From: Camarhynchus parvulus | Taxonomy: Eukaryota; Chordata; Aves; Passeriformes; Thraupidae | DNA: 64,000 nucleotides | NCBI RefSeq assembly: GCF_901933205.1 | Contig: NC_044601.1 | Span: 46,819,376 to 46,883,375 of the forward strand | Direction: 5' to 3' | Shown here: positions 12,371 through 26,500 of the stretch, one piece after another | Numbering within the stretch: position 1 is the stretch's first letter | Layout of the letters: the number at the start of each line of letters is the position of its first letter | Position numbers and translations under genes: made by a program | Notes under the pieces: generated by a model | What the model was told of the DNA's origin: nothing | The model's database searches: none | What the model saw: the letters and a program-made list of their open reading frames with translations, nothing else

Positions 12371-12677
12371 AATATTTACTGGCCTTTTACCTCGCTGTCT
12401 TCCGACGTCAGAGAAGATTTATGCTATTACCTTTTGCCATATTACCATATTGCGTATTACCACATTACAGTTATCTTATTGACATTTTATTGAGACGGCC
12501 GTCAACTGTTTCTTGAAGCGGAATGAGCACCAAAATATTTTCTAAGTAACAGATTTCCCTTGGCTGGGGCTGTTTCCATCCTTCCTCGCTGAGGTGTTTG
12601 ATGCTTCTGACGGGATGAAGTGACAAACATGGGTAAACTCACCTGATTCACTGTCCTGCTCCTCTGCTGCCCTTCAG

Positions 12678-13050
12678 GGAATCCCAGAGCTCCAGGATGG
12701 GTCAGGTTGGAAGGGACCAGAGTCAGTCATCATGTCCAACCTCCCTGCTCAAGAGGGTCATCCCAGAGCACAGGATTGTGTCCAGGTAGCTCTTGAGTAT
12801 CCCCAGGGTAGGTCTTGATTATCCCCAGGGAGTATCCCCACAGCCTCTCTGGGCAATCTGTTCCAGTGCTCAGTCGCTGCACAGTTAAGTTCTTCCTCAT
12901 GTTCAGGTGGAACTTCCTGGCCATCTGTGTCTGCCCATTGCCTCTTGTTCTACTGCTTGGCACCACTAGGAAGAGCCTGGATCCATCTCCTTCACACTCT
13001 TTAGACAGCTATAGACATTGATGAGGTGATGCATTAATCTTGGAAGCCTT
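12678..13050 (-). mobile_element. CR1 LINE fragment
   Basis: This is a truncated CR1 in reverse orientation. The 3' end is near 12678 (tcaggttggaagggaccaga at 12702-12721). The body contains gggcaatctgttccagtgct and cctggatccatctccttcac, both standard CR1 phrases. It lies about 300 bp upstream of the WDR41 promoter block. Confidence 0.88.
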
Positions 13051-13291
13051 CTGAGTTTTAGATGAATGTGCAGCAAGATCACAAAACCCCTCCCAAAAGG
13101 CCACACAAACCCCGTTCTTGAGCAGACACAAGAAACCACAGAGGTGTACAGATGTGTCCAACAGGCACCACCCTGAGCCTCTGAATATACACAGGTCACT
13201 TGCCCTGGTAGCTTTTTGCCAACATTTTTTCAGGTAACGCCAGACAATGCCTGAGATTTCCCACAGGGAAGGAGATTATGGTGCTTTTCTA

Positions 13292-13735
13292 AATCACAGA
13301 ATCATTGAGTGGTTTGGGTTGGAAGGGACCTTAGGGTTCATCTAGTTCCAATTTCTCTACCATGGGCAGGACCATCTTCCACCAAACCATGTTGCTGAAA
13401 TCCCCATGCAGCCTGGCCTTGAGCACTCCTGGGGTGGGGCATCCACAACTTCTCTGGGCAACCTGTGTTGTGGCAACCTCCCAGTAAAGAATTCCTTCCT
13501 AATACCCAATCTAAATCTACCCTCTTTCAATTCAAAGGCATTCCCCTCTGGTCCTGTCACTTCATGCCCTTGTAAAAGGATCCTCTCCACGTCTCTTGTG
13601 GGCTCCTTTTAGGAACTAGAAGGCCACCAGAGGGTTGACTCAGAGCTTTCTCTTCTCCAGGCTCAACAATCTCAATATTTTCAGCCTTTCTTCACAGGAG
13701 GTGTTCCACCTCCCCTGAACATCTGCTATTGACCA
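13292..13735 (-). mobile_element. CR1 LINE fragment
   Basis: This is another reverse-oriented, 5'-truncated CR1. It begins at its 3' end with cacagaatcattgagtggtt and gttggaagggacctt and runs to the tcacaggaggtgttccacct region. Open frames within it are remnants only. It differs clearly in sequence from the copy at 12678-13050, so the two are separate insertions or subfamilies. Confidence 0.9.
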
Positions 13736-14214
13736 GTCTGTGTGTATAAAGCATGGGATGCTAGGATGAAATGATACAGAAGTAACATAAGTTCAACAAA
13801 TATTTGTGGTGTGTAACCTGAGTTTTGCCATTTGTTAACTGCTGTGAACTGCTTGCAGCTTTGTAACCAACTGAAGTTGATAACAGTCATAAGCCACTCT
13901 TAAAGCAGTTGTTTTGCAAACAAACTTTAGCAGACTTCTGCTTTTTCATTGCAGTTCAGTCATGCTGACTTCCATCTTAAGAGATGCAGTTCCTGCTGGC
14001 TAAGGGCACAGCCAGTGGAATTACTTGGTGCATGTGGATACACCTGCCAGGGTTTCCATGGTAATCAGCAGTTTTGTCATTAGCAATCTGGTCCCTGGCA
14101 GTGTCCCTAAATAATTTGGTATATTCTCCAAACTGGCAAGTGTTGAGTCATTTTGTTAAATTTTATTTATTGGAAGGAATGACTGCACAGCATGACACTA
14201 CTTACAGTTTTATG

Positions 14215-14584
14215 ATCTATATGACCACTGAGATGAACTGACCACAACCTTCTTCCACCATCCCCCTGTGCATCTGCAGGAGGAAGACAATTTTTGAGTA
14301 AAGTTGAGTCCAGAAAGAAGGAAGACATGGAGAGAAGGTGTTGTAAAATGTTTTTCCCTTACTTCTCATTATCCTACTTACCCTATTTGATTGACAAGAA
14401 ATTAAATTAAATTTTTCCCAAGTCGAGTCTGTTTGCTCTTGATGGTATATGGTGGTTGATGTCTCTACATACTTATCCTGACCCATGAGACTTTTGTCAT
14501 ACTTTCTCTCCCCTGACCAGCTGAGAAGGGGAGTGATAAAGCAGCTTGATGGGCACCTGGCAACCAGCCAGGGTCAACCCACTG
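14215..14584 (+). mobile_element. Endogenous retroviral LTR fragment (songbird type)
   Basis: The segment has the layout of the 3' part of an avian retroviral LTR. There is a gaggaagac-like stretch near 14279, then a conserved block with ttgattgacaagaaattaaa and tcccaagtcgagtctgtttg. The closing segment, gcacctggcaaccagccagg followed by gtcaaccca, is one I associate with passerine ERV LTRs. I see no gag, pol or env beside it, so it is probably a solo or truncated LTR. The left boundary is uncertain and the family name is not assigned. Confidence 0.7.
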
Positions 14585-17500
14585 CAGATGGACTTCAGGA
14601 GAGTGCTTTTTGTCTCTTTAATTAGAACAGACTTCAGAATTCTGCTTCTGAGCATCTTTTCATTCCTTTTTTAGACTAACAATGCTGTCTGCTTCCAGAA
14701 TTTTTCTCCATTTTCCATTTCTCTGCCTTTGTATGTTGTACAAATTTCTGTACAGTTATTTTCTGAGTTCTTCTTGCAATCTTAAAAAAACAGTTTTGTA
14801 ACCATTTCAAGCATTTGATGTATTGTACGCTTCCAGGAAGAAGAAGCAACTTCTCTGTTTCCCAGTGTGGTTGGTACAGGTGCTGTGTTTGTTGTGGTGC
14901 CTAGGTAAAGAGTGCAGTTGATCGCAGCATTGCATTTGCTAGACCAAGATGCAGTGTTTTCTGCAATTTATGTCTTGTTGCTGTCAACCATTGGCAAAGG
15001 ATTGTGCTCAGGCTCTTAAACTATGCAAAAATGACGGAGTGTTGGAGGATAACACTCACTGCAGGAAATATGCAGCACATGTTGTGATTACAAGAGCACA
15101 CTTTCCACCAATGTGACATTTCTTGTCCCCAGGCCTTAGTAGCTGAATAGAGGAATACTTTTTCTTCCCACCCTCTAGTACAATAGCTTCCCTTTTTACT
15201 TGCCCCAGTGGCCTCTGCAGTAGTGACTAGGCATAGAAACTGTCACTAGGTTATCTCTTGCTCAATTAACTAACATTTCCAGTATGTCACATTATTTGTA
15301 TATGTCTTATAAATTGCTGAAGCCTATTATAGTTTCCTCAAGTTACACAGTTCAAATTTTTCTCTAGATTTTTTTCATTAAATAAAGTTCCTAGGAACAG
15401 GTGAACAATTTACAATCAGCCTTACTGTAAGAATTAGTTGGAGGGATTTTTACAAAGGAAGTACCAGAAAACATTATTTTAAGGGTGGGTTCTTTAAATC
15501 AGTCCATATACCTTTGAGATATAATTGTGATTCAGTTTCAAAATTCATGCCTAATCCACACAGTATTTTCCTTTATGTCTAATGAATAGATCAGTTGAAA
15601 AGTTCATGCAAGGATTTCACACCCTGCCAAGATCAAATGCAGTCAAAGCAGTTTACATATTAAAGAAACAGAGTTAGAAGCAGCCAACAGATGCTATTTC
15701 AATGGACAGCATATGCTACAATCCTCCACAACCAGTAGATATGTCTTAAAAATCCATAGTGCTGTTCCTTGTATTCAGTGGTGGCTAAATATACCCCTCA
15801 GGAAACAACTGACTTTGCAGTCCCAGCTCAGGTGAGTGATACAGAAGTTCAGAGATCTGTTATTCTTACAGAGAAATTATCCATTTCAATTCTGCACACC
15901 CTGTTAGAAGTTCAGCATGGCCCTGGATGATGGGGGATAACACAGATTTGTATATTTGCATCTTTCTGGTACTTAAGGCCATGCTGCCTAACCAGTTCAC
16001 TTTGTGACTGAAAGTGATTAAAAGTGCTGAGAAAAAATGGGTCTTGTGGCTCCTGTCAGTTCAAGGGCACTGTTTTAGATAGGCAGTGTGCCACCAGAGC
16101 AGCCTCGTGGCATTCCTTGCAGGAGTCAATCCCTTTTGTCACATGACCACCCATCTCCTAACTAATCACCAGCATTTAGAGGTTTAGGAGAAGGGTAGGA
16201 GATCAATCAGCAATACCACCTGAACACATTGAGTTCTTCCTCTTGGCCCGAATCCCAGTTGCACGAGACCTGCCCTAGGGACATTAGCTTGATTTAGGTG
16301 AGCCTTAATCTAAACTCCAGGAACTTATGAGGGAATGGAAGTTCAACCACAGGTGGTAATTAACTTGACCCCATTTATCCTAAGGCGATCTCTGCAGCTC
16401 CAGCGATGGTGTTGTGTCTGAGAGAAATGTTGAACCTTGACAAAAAATTCAACGGCTTCCATCATGAAATTCTGGAGTTGCTCACAGGCCAAATAAATGT
16501 ATGGGTTCAGATTCATAAACAAAAATAAATAGTTTTGGATTTTTCTAGATTTTTGTGGATGCAAGAAAAGGCTTTGTCACCCCTTCTAGTCAATGGCTTC
16601 AGCTACCTTTGATGCCACAGTAGAAATTCACATGTTGCCCAGTTATATGGGGTCACCTTTCTATGGTGTCTTTTTTCTCTGTTAATCAAATTACCCATGA
16701 TGTGTGCAAACACAAAGTAGCTCTGCCCCTAAAGACAGGCATCCTTCATGATCCACAGGAACACTCAAATTCCCAGATCTTTGATCCCAGAGCAGCTCAC
16801 AAGATGGAAGGAGGAATCAACAGGTACCTGGGTGCTTCAGGGTCTTAGCACTATGATGCAGCCCATCATACAAGCCAACTTATGCAAGTTGTGCTCCCCT
16901 TCATGGAGAACTTCAGCAGACTGGAGAGAAGTGAGGAACGCTGCTCCTGGCCAAGGGAAAACCAAATGGTGACTTGATTAAATTCTCAAGAAAATCTCCT
17001 TTCTCCCCTTGGCCTTAGATTTAACATCTAAGTGTGCAAAATATCTATTAATTTCTCCTGTCTGGTCAGATTGAGAAAAGTTCACCAAAAGTGCAGATGA
17101 ATACTAGTAGTGTGGGGATGCTACCCTAGCTACATACTAACAACCTTCATTTGTGTTAAGTTGTGATTTCTGACAAAGATTCTTATCAGCTCCCATTTTC
17201 GTCATTCTGGCCCAATCCATGAAAATAAAGTCGAGGAAAGTCTTATTTTTAACACCATTATAACAGATTAAAGTTATTGTCTGTGTATTTCCATGTTTAG
17301 TACTTTGATGTTGCAGTTATCTGTGCTTGAACAATCCCTTTTCTGCCTCCACAAACTGTGGCCTCCATCTGATGCAATCTAGTCTTTTATATGTGTTGTC
17401 AATAAATAAACTTATTTTTGTGTTTCTTGTGTTTGGTTTACATTTATGTGTGAAAAACAGATTACCTCATACAGTGCATAATGCTGTGTTTCTCTTCACA

Positions 17501-20500
17501 AAGCAAATTGGTTTGCCTCTTCAGTGCCTGTTTCTTGTATTATGCTCTTGCTGAAGGTCTAAGGAAGCAAGTGCCATAAAATGGAATAACACCTGCATGA
17601 ATTCCTCAAAGTCTGACTGTACTTTGTGAAGAAAATGGAGTGAACAAATTTTTTTTATCTCATAGTACAAATTGCATGCTGCTCTGATCTAAAGTGGAGT
17701 GTGATGGCAATATAAGCCCCCAGGTGGCATTCTAACCTTGTTTTTCTAAATCATTTGTTTTCATAAGGAGTGGATCTGATTCTTTTGTTTAAAAAGAAAT
17801 TTTCTTCACCCTCATGGTAGATTTGAACAAAGAAATTAAAGCCATACGCTGATCCTTTTTTTGTTGTTTTTTGAAGTTTCCAATTTGTACATGTTTTGTA
17901 GATTCAAATGCAGTAGCCTCAAACCCAGCTTGAAATCTGATTTGATGGAATGATGTAAATTATACTATATTCCAGATACTAAAGTCCGTAACATGATGAT
18001 GTCCTGCAACAGCTATTCAATAAAAGATACCATTTGAATTTTGAAAATCACAATTGCAGTAAAACACTTTGCAACATATTTATGAGAAAATCATAAATCC
18101 AATTGTGACTAATACCTTACAACACATGGATGTTAACTGATGCTGGGTTACAATGAAATCCAGACAGAATTCAGTATTATGACTGCATGAACCCCATGTG
18201 ATTCTGGTTGGATTTCTATTTCTTTCCAGGAGTACCAGGTAGGCCTTTCCAAAGAGCACAGCTTGCACCTCCTAGCTTAGGCGCCCTGCTTATGTACCAA
18301 GGGTGCTGATGGTTCATCTTCAGGTCCCTCATTCACTACAGGCAGGATGGCTCCCACAGAGATTTATTCAGACTACCTCACATAGCTCCTCAGCTGAGTT
18401 GCTCCCTGCTGAAGCATTTCTTTCCCCCCCAGATTCTCAGTTCAAAGCTGAGGGTCTAGTGTTACTTTCACAGTATTCATTCCCTTTCAACTCTCTCACA
18501 CCCAGATCTTACTCTGCTAGTGAATACTTAAGTGCTTTCTTCCATACCATCTGGTACATGCGGGAGGAGTGCCCCCCAAAAAAACTTCACAATCACTCCT
18601 AAATCCTTTCTTCCAACTTTTCTCTGCAACAAAACCCACAACTTCCTTAGAAACCACTGGGTTGATGTGCTGCAAGATGTCCTTACAGCTCTGACCAAAA
18701 CTGTCACCTAGTCACACGCACCAAGGCTGCCCCACCTGCAGCTCTTTGTAACCTCTACTGATATTTGGATTGCAACCTCTTTGAAAGGCAGACTGGTTTA
18801 GCTTATATTTGTGCAACACTTGAGCAAAAGGAATTTTTGTCCCTCTTTAGGATTCCAGTGGGATACGGAGCACAAATACACAGTAATCATATTTAATAAA
18901 GCAAATGGAGCTAATTTAAATTACTGCTTAAAATATATCGGTATGTATTAGGTCATAAATAAAAATCGACCTACACGCTGCCCTGAATATCTTTCAGAGT
19001 AGGAGGAGTCACTAAGTCAGACTATCATCAATCACAGTTCCTAAAGCAGAAAAACTCAAATTGCTGCCACACTGTAAGACTCTAAGTAGCCAGAAGGCAT
19101 AGACGGAATGTTTGAAATTCAAACTTCATCTGTCTTTGTTGTATTTCAGCCCTAAAGCTCTCAACAATCCTTCTGAGAAGTCATTCCTGTATATTTTTCT
19201 GTATAAGAACCAAGCCCTAATTTATAGTAGACTCTTGCAGGTGGTATCTGTGGGCTTCGGACTGGACAAATGTAAAACTTCTTGAGTTTAAATGGATTTT
19301 GAAACAAAGCCATGTATATTTGTTCACAAAGACTTATGAGTTACCCTTTGGGCTGTCTTGCACTACGCAAATTATACATTTCTGTTTAGTTATTTTCACA
19401 TTTGTCAAACACATTTTTTATCCTAAGTTTTCTAGTGATATTTAGGTATGAATATGTTTTAGTACTATGGATAAACATAAAATTTTAACCCCCTGTCCCC
19501 TTTATAGTAAGTCTGAAATTTATCACAGGGTATTCTCTTCTTCCCTAATTCAGAAATGCTTGAGAGAATCCTTTGCCCTTACAAAAAAAAAATTCCTCTT
19601 GAGAGGTAAAGTATAGCCTGACAGCTATACAGTGAAGTAAACATAAGCTAAACAGTAAAGTTTCATACATGTAGCAAAGAGGTCCAAAATGGAAGAAGCC
19701 TCACCATCTTAGCTGAAGTGAATACTCTGGCAGCTACAGCAAAATACTTTCAATACCTACAGCACATTAAGTTATCACAATGAGAGGGTGGGTAACTTCT
19801 TACCTTGCCAAAGAGGAAGCTGTTGAATGTCCTCTACTGTTAATTTTTTTTATTCCCTTGGGGGTGACACTTAGTTCGTAGCCATATGAGTACACTGGCA
19901 GCGTGATGCAAATGTACAGCTAATCTCTGCAGCTACAATGGTGAAATACTGCTAGTACAGATTTATAAGGACCAGCATACAGGATGCTAGACAAGGCCTG
20001 ATGCACCGTGTCAGCTGAAGTCTGGTTCTCTACTCAGAGAACACCAATTCACACCCACGCACGAGAACAGAGCAGCCGCCTTAACCTCAAGGCTCATCAT
20101 ATCATATGACACCAGAAATTCAGCTCAACCAAACATAAGTGAAAAGGGGACAACAGCACTCCCTTGTATATCATAGAGACAGTAGAGGAGGCTGGGAACG
20201 GAAAGGTTTTTAATCCAAAGCAAGGTTTTGGTCAGAGAAGCTCTTATGGGGCTGCACAATGGCACACAGGCAGCCTCAGAAAGGGCCTATATGGACAGAA
20301 GTCCTGGAAAATCCCTTCGTGTGCTCCCATCATCATGCACAAGGCTGGCAGAAGGCCAATAAATACCTAGCAGGGACATATAATTAGATGGGTATCAAAG
20401 ATATATATACCTTGCTCTGATCTCTGAACTGAGCATGGTGGTAATAGGGAAATTTCAGCGTGCATTTAACAAGATCCAATCTAGCAAAATATTTCCATCA

Positions 20501-23500
20501 CATTTGTTATGTACAGTGTCTGAATTGTCACTAAAATTTTTCACCAAAATATTAAAAGGCAAGTCTGTGTGTAGAAGTGTTGCCTGAACATTGTGGGCCA
20601 CATAACTGGATAACTGGATTTCATGCCCTTTCTGTTATTGAAGAGAAATCTTCCTGCTCAGATTAACAGAATAAACCCAAATCCTTGCACATATTATTTT
20701 AATAATTTATTCCAAGTAACTTACTGGGAATTAGGCAACTAAATATCTGAAGGCGTAACATGAAAGACAAAATATGGTCTGACTGCAAAGTCCAGTCTTC
20801 ATTTAAGAAATATGCTGAGATACAGATTACATGAGCACCAGATATTGAGGGTTTTTTCCTTTCACATTTCAGTCTGCAAAATTTGCAATAAAATCTCTTC
20901 CAAGTTTACAAGATAAGTTAAAACAAAAATTATAATTGATGAGCCATAATGATTTAGAAGATTAGTTAGGGAAAAGTTCCTTCCTATGCATACCATGGTT
21001 AAAAAATATTGCTATGTTAATTCATACTGTGTCAATAAGTATAATGATTTTCCAACTCTGACTCCCTTCTCTGTGTGAAACTACTGAAATGCTGCAAGAA
21101 GGCCCTGGTATTATAGGCCATATTCTTTGCTGCTTTTTCATAAATATTCCCCCTTGAAGTAATGTGTAAGGTTCAGTCAGGAGAGGTCCCCATTTGCTTT
21201 GGCTTTGATCTCTTAAATCCTTGCACAGTGTACAGTTGGAAACTTAAAAATGCTGTTCTCAAGGCTAATTTTGTGACAGAAGGGTCTGGATGATGTTGCA
21301 TTGAGTGTGTGACTGTCAGCTAACCAGCTGTGTCATTTGTCCTGTTGCTGTGTGTCTTTCCTTGTGTCCTTCCTGTTGAAACTTGCTGTGGTTGTTTTCC
21401 AGAGCAAGTACAAGCAAATGCTGCATCTGGACTACAAGAAAATTTAGGTGAGACCTGCAATCTTCCATTAAGTGTGTAAATGATTCACAAGAGCCTGTTC
21501 TCTTATACTTTTCATTACAAAAAGGGTAAAAAAGGGGCACAAAAGCTGTTCAAATGGGTGACTAATGATAGTGGGAGCCTTGGTCAACAGAACAACTGGT
21601 GTAAGAGCAACACAGATTTCAGGAGATTTGGATTCTCTGACTTAACAATTCTCTGACTCAAAATTACACTACACTTCCTGTCTCCTCCTCCTCTTAGAAT
21701 AGGAGAGGCTATGTTGATACCAATGTTTGGCAAGGTTATCTCTTCTTTTTCAATACTGCTTTCTTGAGTAGTACATTGTCTCTGCTGTGTCCTGGCTTGA
21801 GAGGCATTTTAATAAGCTTTCAGACCTTTCTAAACATTTTCTCTTCTTTTCTCCCAGGCATTCTTCAAAACAAGTCTGTGACTTCAGAAATAAATAAGCC
21901 AGAAAGAGCTACGTACTTTGTTTGGTAAGTCATATCTTCCATGTAACACAAATCAGAGCACTTCACCCAACCATTTCTATAGCAAGCTTCCACACAAGCT
22001 GCAGCATATATTCATAAAGGCAGATGTTCTCCATGTAGGCATTTCACATGACTGAATCTGGCACACATGTTGTCCAACCACTTCAGGGCTTGATTCACCT
22101 CACTGTTTAAAAATGCTTAAAAACATCTTGAATTTTTTTCTGACTCTGACATCCAATGACAAGGACATGGTATATACTTTTATGCCAGATTTCAATAGCT
22201 AATCTATTCATTCCCAGACAAGTCAGCAGAGTGAGAATCTAAGTATCCCTATGTACTTTTCTGTGTTTCTGAGCTGTTGTTTTTTCTTCTTTCCCAGACA
22301 TAGTCTTGCTCTCCACCTCGGTATCTGGGGTCTCCTTCCTGACCTCCTTATTATACTAGTGTGAGGTTGCAAACCTATTCAGGCCTCATCTTTGGTCCAT
22401 AGACTTGTGAGACTACAAAATCTGTGGCGTAGTCTCACCTTCTCTCACTACTCACCTTCAATTAAATAAAGAATCAGAGGATTCTACCAGAGACCATGTG
22501 TAATTTTGTGAGAGGATTGTACTTGAGGAAACCTACATAAGTAAAAACTGAAATTTCTGATATGACTGAAATGTAGACTTTGAGGACAGATGGTTTTAGC
22601 ATTTTGTCATTCAGCATGCAGTTGAAGAGAAAAAAAGCCCAGTTATTGCTTTTCACAGGCAAGAGCTGCTTCTTACAAGAAACCACCAGGTAGGCAGCCT
22701 CAGCACGTCTGAAAAAATTAGGGGAGAAAAAATATATGTTTCTGCCCAGGGGCTAACCACATCTCCTGCCTTATGTGAGGGAATGGGAAAATACTACATC
22801 CATTGCTCCTCTCCTGCCACTGAGTACTTTCAAAAATGATGGAGAAGGAGTTAGTGCTCTTGAATAGATAAAAATGATGTGATGCCGTGACCCAGCAGTG
22901 TTGACAATAGCAGGCTCAAGGGTAACCTCCTTGAGGGAAGGGTGGAGTTGAGACAGAATTGGCAAGGACTCACTCTGTCAAGGGTTGAAAAAGGGAAATA
23001 TTTGGTCTTTTGCTCTTCTCATCTGGAGACACGTTAAACACATTCCCTATCAAGAACTACCTAGGGTTTAAATGCCATGGGAACCTTGAAGAATAAATCT
23101 CATACTTTTCATCTGAATGACCACACTTTGGGGTGTTTTGGTGTGGAGTGCCAGGATTAAGGTCCATTTTCAGAAGTGATAAGTGCTGGTCACCAAAGGA
23201 AGGCTCCCTGCAGCTGCCAGTGCTCAGTGCCTCTGGGAAACACAACTCAAGGGGTTCTACACAGCCAAAAACAAGGAACAGCTTTTGACATGTGTAAACT
23301 TCCAAAGCAGCTGAAGCAGCTGTGCCACTAATCAGGCAGCTTGCTACACTGCCATTCAGGTCTTCTCCAGCACCAGCTTTTAAAAACAGATTTGATTTTT
23401 GAATAAATAGCATGGTCATTTCTGCAAGTGCTTTTTTGAGAAAAAGGGCTTGGAACCACCACCACCTTTTTCCTTGTAGTCATGATTAGATCCAAATGGT

Positions 23501-26500
23501 ACCTTATCATCAATTCTGGACTCAAGTGAGAATTCAAGAGATGTAAAGGAAAAGGACGAGATTATTAAAGGAGAAGCCACAGCCCAAGAATTCTCCCACC
23601 ATTCAAAAAGTGTCACACACACCACTCAGGCCTTCCTTGCTAGGACTGGAGTCTGTTCTCAGTGGGGCTGATGGGCTTCCTTCCAAATGCTTGCACACAC
23701 GCTCATTCTCAGGTGCACTTCCTTCTTCAGGGTCTGTCCTGGGTTTTCTGCAGCAGAATCTAAGGTGTCAGATTTATGAAAAATAAATATTTTAATAGAG
23801 TGATACAGCAACAGATCAGCTTAAGCTGACCCAGAAGCAAAAAACTTCTGGGTAATTAGACCCCTATGATTTATGCACCTGCCCTCACACACTCTTCATG
23901 TGATTTCAAGTGCAATGGTGATTTTTGGGCTGGGATCTTCTAACACCTTACTGGATTCTTCCTCTATCTCCCCATAGTCAGGCTGTTAACTGCTCTTATC
24001 ATGTTGAGCTGTAGATTCTGCTGATGCCTGCAGCCTCCTTGTCTTCTGGTTTGTGTTTCTTGCGCACTAATCACTCAGGACATCGTAATGAAAAAAGGCC
24101 TAGACTTAGGGACAAAAACCACTTTACAACAACTAAATATCAGTGTGTTATTAATATTCTTCCCTAGCTAAAGATAAAACACAACACTGTACCAGCTAGC
24201 AAGTAAACCACCTCTGTCCCAACATATCTGGGTGGAAGTTCACAGCTTACAGTTCATGGCTCAAGTAAATCCAGCTGCTCATACTGAGCAACTAGAGCCA
24301 AGCAAACAGCAGATTAAATCACACAGTATTGTAATTGTGAGTGACCCATTCTGTTTAAAAATCACTTTTTTAAGCTGAAGAAAAGGTATCTCTCAACAGA
24401 AAAGGTATGTTTTTCTTCATGGCCAAAGATATCCATCTGGATTTCTGTGCATATACTCCTGTATATGCAGCTGGATATCCATTTTAGGATTATCTGAAGG
24501 TGATGACGTGGCTTTTGTTTGTTGGTTTGGTTTAGGGGTTTTTGTTTGGTTGGGGTTTTTTGTTGTTGTTGTTATTTTCATTTTAGTGGGCCTCGAACTT
24601 CACTCAGAATCTTCATAGAGTGAAGGAAAATTGTGTATACACACTTGGAGATAGAACTCTGCTTTCTTATGCAAGGTCCTAGAGCTCCTAAGGGTCAGTG
24701 TGTGCAGAAAAGACTGGTTCCTAGCCGAGGTCCTTGTCCAGACCAACTCTGCCTTCAGACCACACCCATGAGTTGCTGCAGCTGATACCAGTGCTGCCGC
24801 CAGCCCCACTCGAGTCTCCATTCAGCCTGTGAGTGAGATGTGGCCTCAGGGTATAGTAAATACCTTTTTGCTTTCTCAGGTCTGGATTAGAGACAATTTT
24901 TGTGATTAAAAACAGGTGTGAAACAGAACAAAGTTACTGAGTCTGTGATTTAAGCCTCATGATGTGTCATACTCCCTGACAGTGACTGAGGCTCTTGCTG
25001 CTTTCTCTCCTTAGCTGCTGGCAAGGGGAAGTGTTTTCCCTGGACTAAGGCAGCCAAGAGATACCAGCAACTGAGTGAAGACAAAATGAAATATACATAA
25101 TTCTTGTAGGCAGACATTCCCATCTTTGCCAGGCACCTCAGCTCCTCTTGTCATCTCCCATGTTAGACAAAGAGCCTGTCAAAGCCAAACAGATTGGTAG
25201 ATTACAAAAGCCCCTCTGACCCACTCTCTTCTCCCAAGAGGATTCACTTCCTTTCTGCTTTCACATCATTAGCACTCTCATGGCAGGCAGGGGGTCATTT
25301 CTAATTTGTGAATGCCCTTGGACCACAAGCTGGGATTTTTAATTTGTTTACCTTGCATATTAAACAGTACTTTCAAAGGTACTGTCAATAAATCCTCTAT
25401 GAATCAGAATCTTCACTCTAGACCTTGTTGCTACTTTCACTTTTTGATTTGACTAGATGAGATTAAAAACATTTCATAAGGGCAATCTCAGTCACCAAAC
25501 ACAGTGTCATCACCAAAAACCCCAGAGTGCTGAGGGCAAAACTCTAGGGCTTTGTGACACGAGGGAAGAGCATGACTTTGCAAAGGAGAAGTCAAACCAA
25601 GCTGCTACATCAGATCCTCAAATCAGGACTCAATTCCAGGGGTTGGGGCAGTGAAAAATGCTTCCTGGGATAGGTTCTCACAGAGCCTCCAGCCATCAAG
25701 AGGAATGAAGGGTGCTGTATCTCCTTACCCAGGGTACCTTTGGGAGTACCTAGACCTGTGTTAGCAATCCCCCAAGCACCACACACGAAGAACCAACAGG
25801 GAAATCTCAATTAGTTCATCAGCTTAGCCTTCCCTCAGAGATCCATGCTATGAAGACAAGTATAGTACCTAACAATTGCTGTTACAGTCTTACATCTTCA
25901 TGAAACCTTGCTTGTAACCTTGTCCCTCCTATCTCTTCTCCAGGGTAAAAAAGGGAGTTTTATTTATTTTTCACGTTTTGAATTCACTAAACAGTTCTAT
26001 TAAGTTTATATGGCAAAAAAGGAAATGCTTGCACATGTTTGAATGCAAATGCATGATAGTGCCTCAGTAGTGTTCACACTTTCTCCCCCACTTTGGCTGA
26101 TAGGTGGTATTCCAGGGCTATTGAAATCTGGCACTGATCACATATAGACCCATGAGGAATTCAGCAGTTTCAGTTTACAGGGTAGCTCCCTGCTACTAAC
26201 CTTGCTCCCACTTTTAGCTCTTGGGAGGTTTGCTCACACATATAGACCAGATCTGAGTTTAAGGATATCTAAGATGTTGGAGTAAAACTTAGTTCAACTT
26301 CTTATGGAAATGGTGGCAAAACCATCACATTTAATATGTAATCAAATGGTAATTTGAAAGAGGCACAGTCAAAACTGTCCTATATTTGGTCCTTTTTACT
26401 CTAAAATTAATGCAAAATTTTGGCCCATTTGCCAAAGGTGTGTAAATTAGAGTAAATGTGTAAGGACCCAAGAAATCTCCATTGAGCCCAGATAAGTTTA

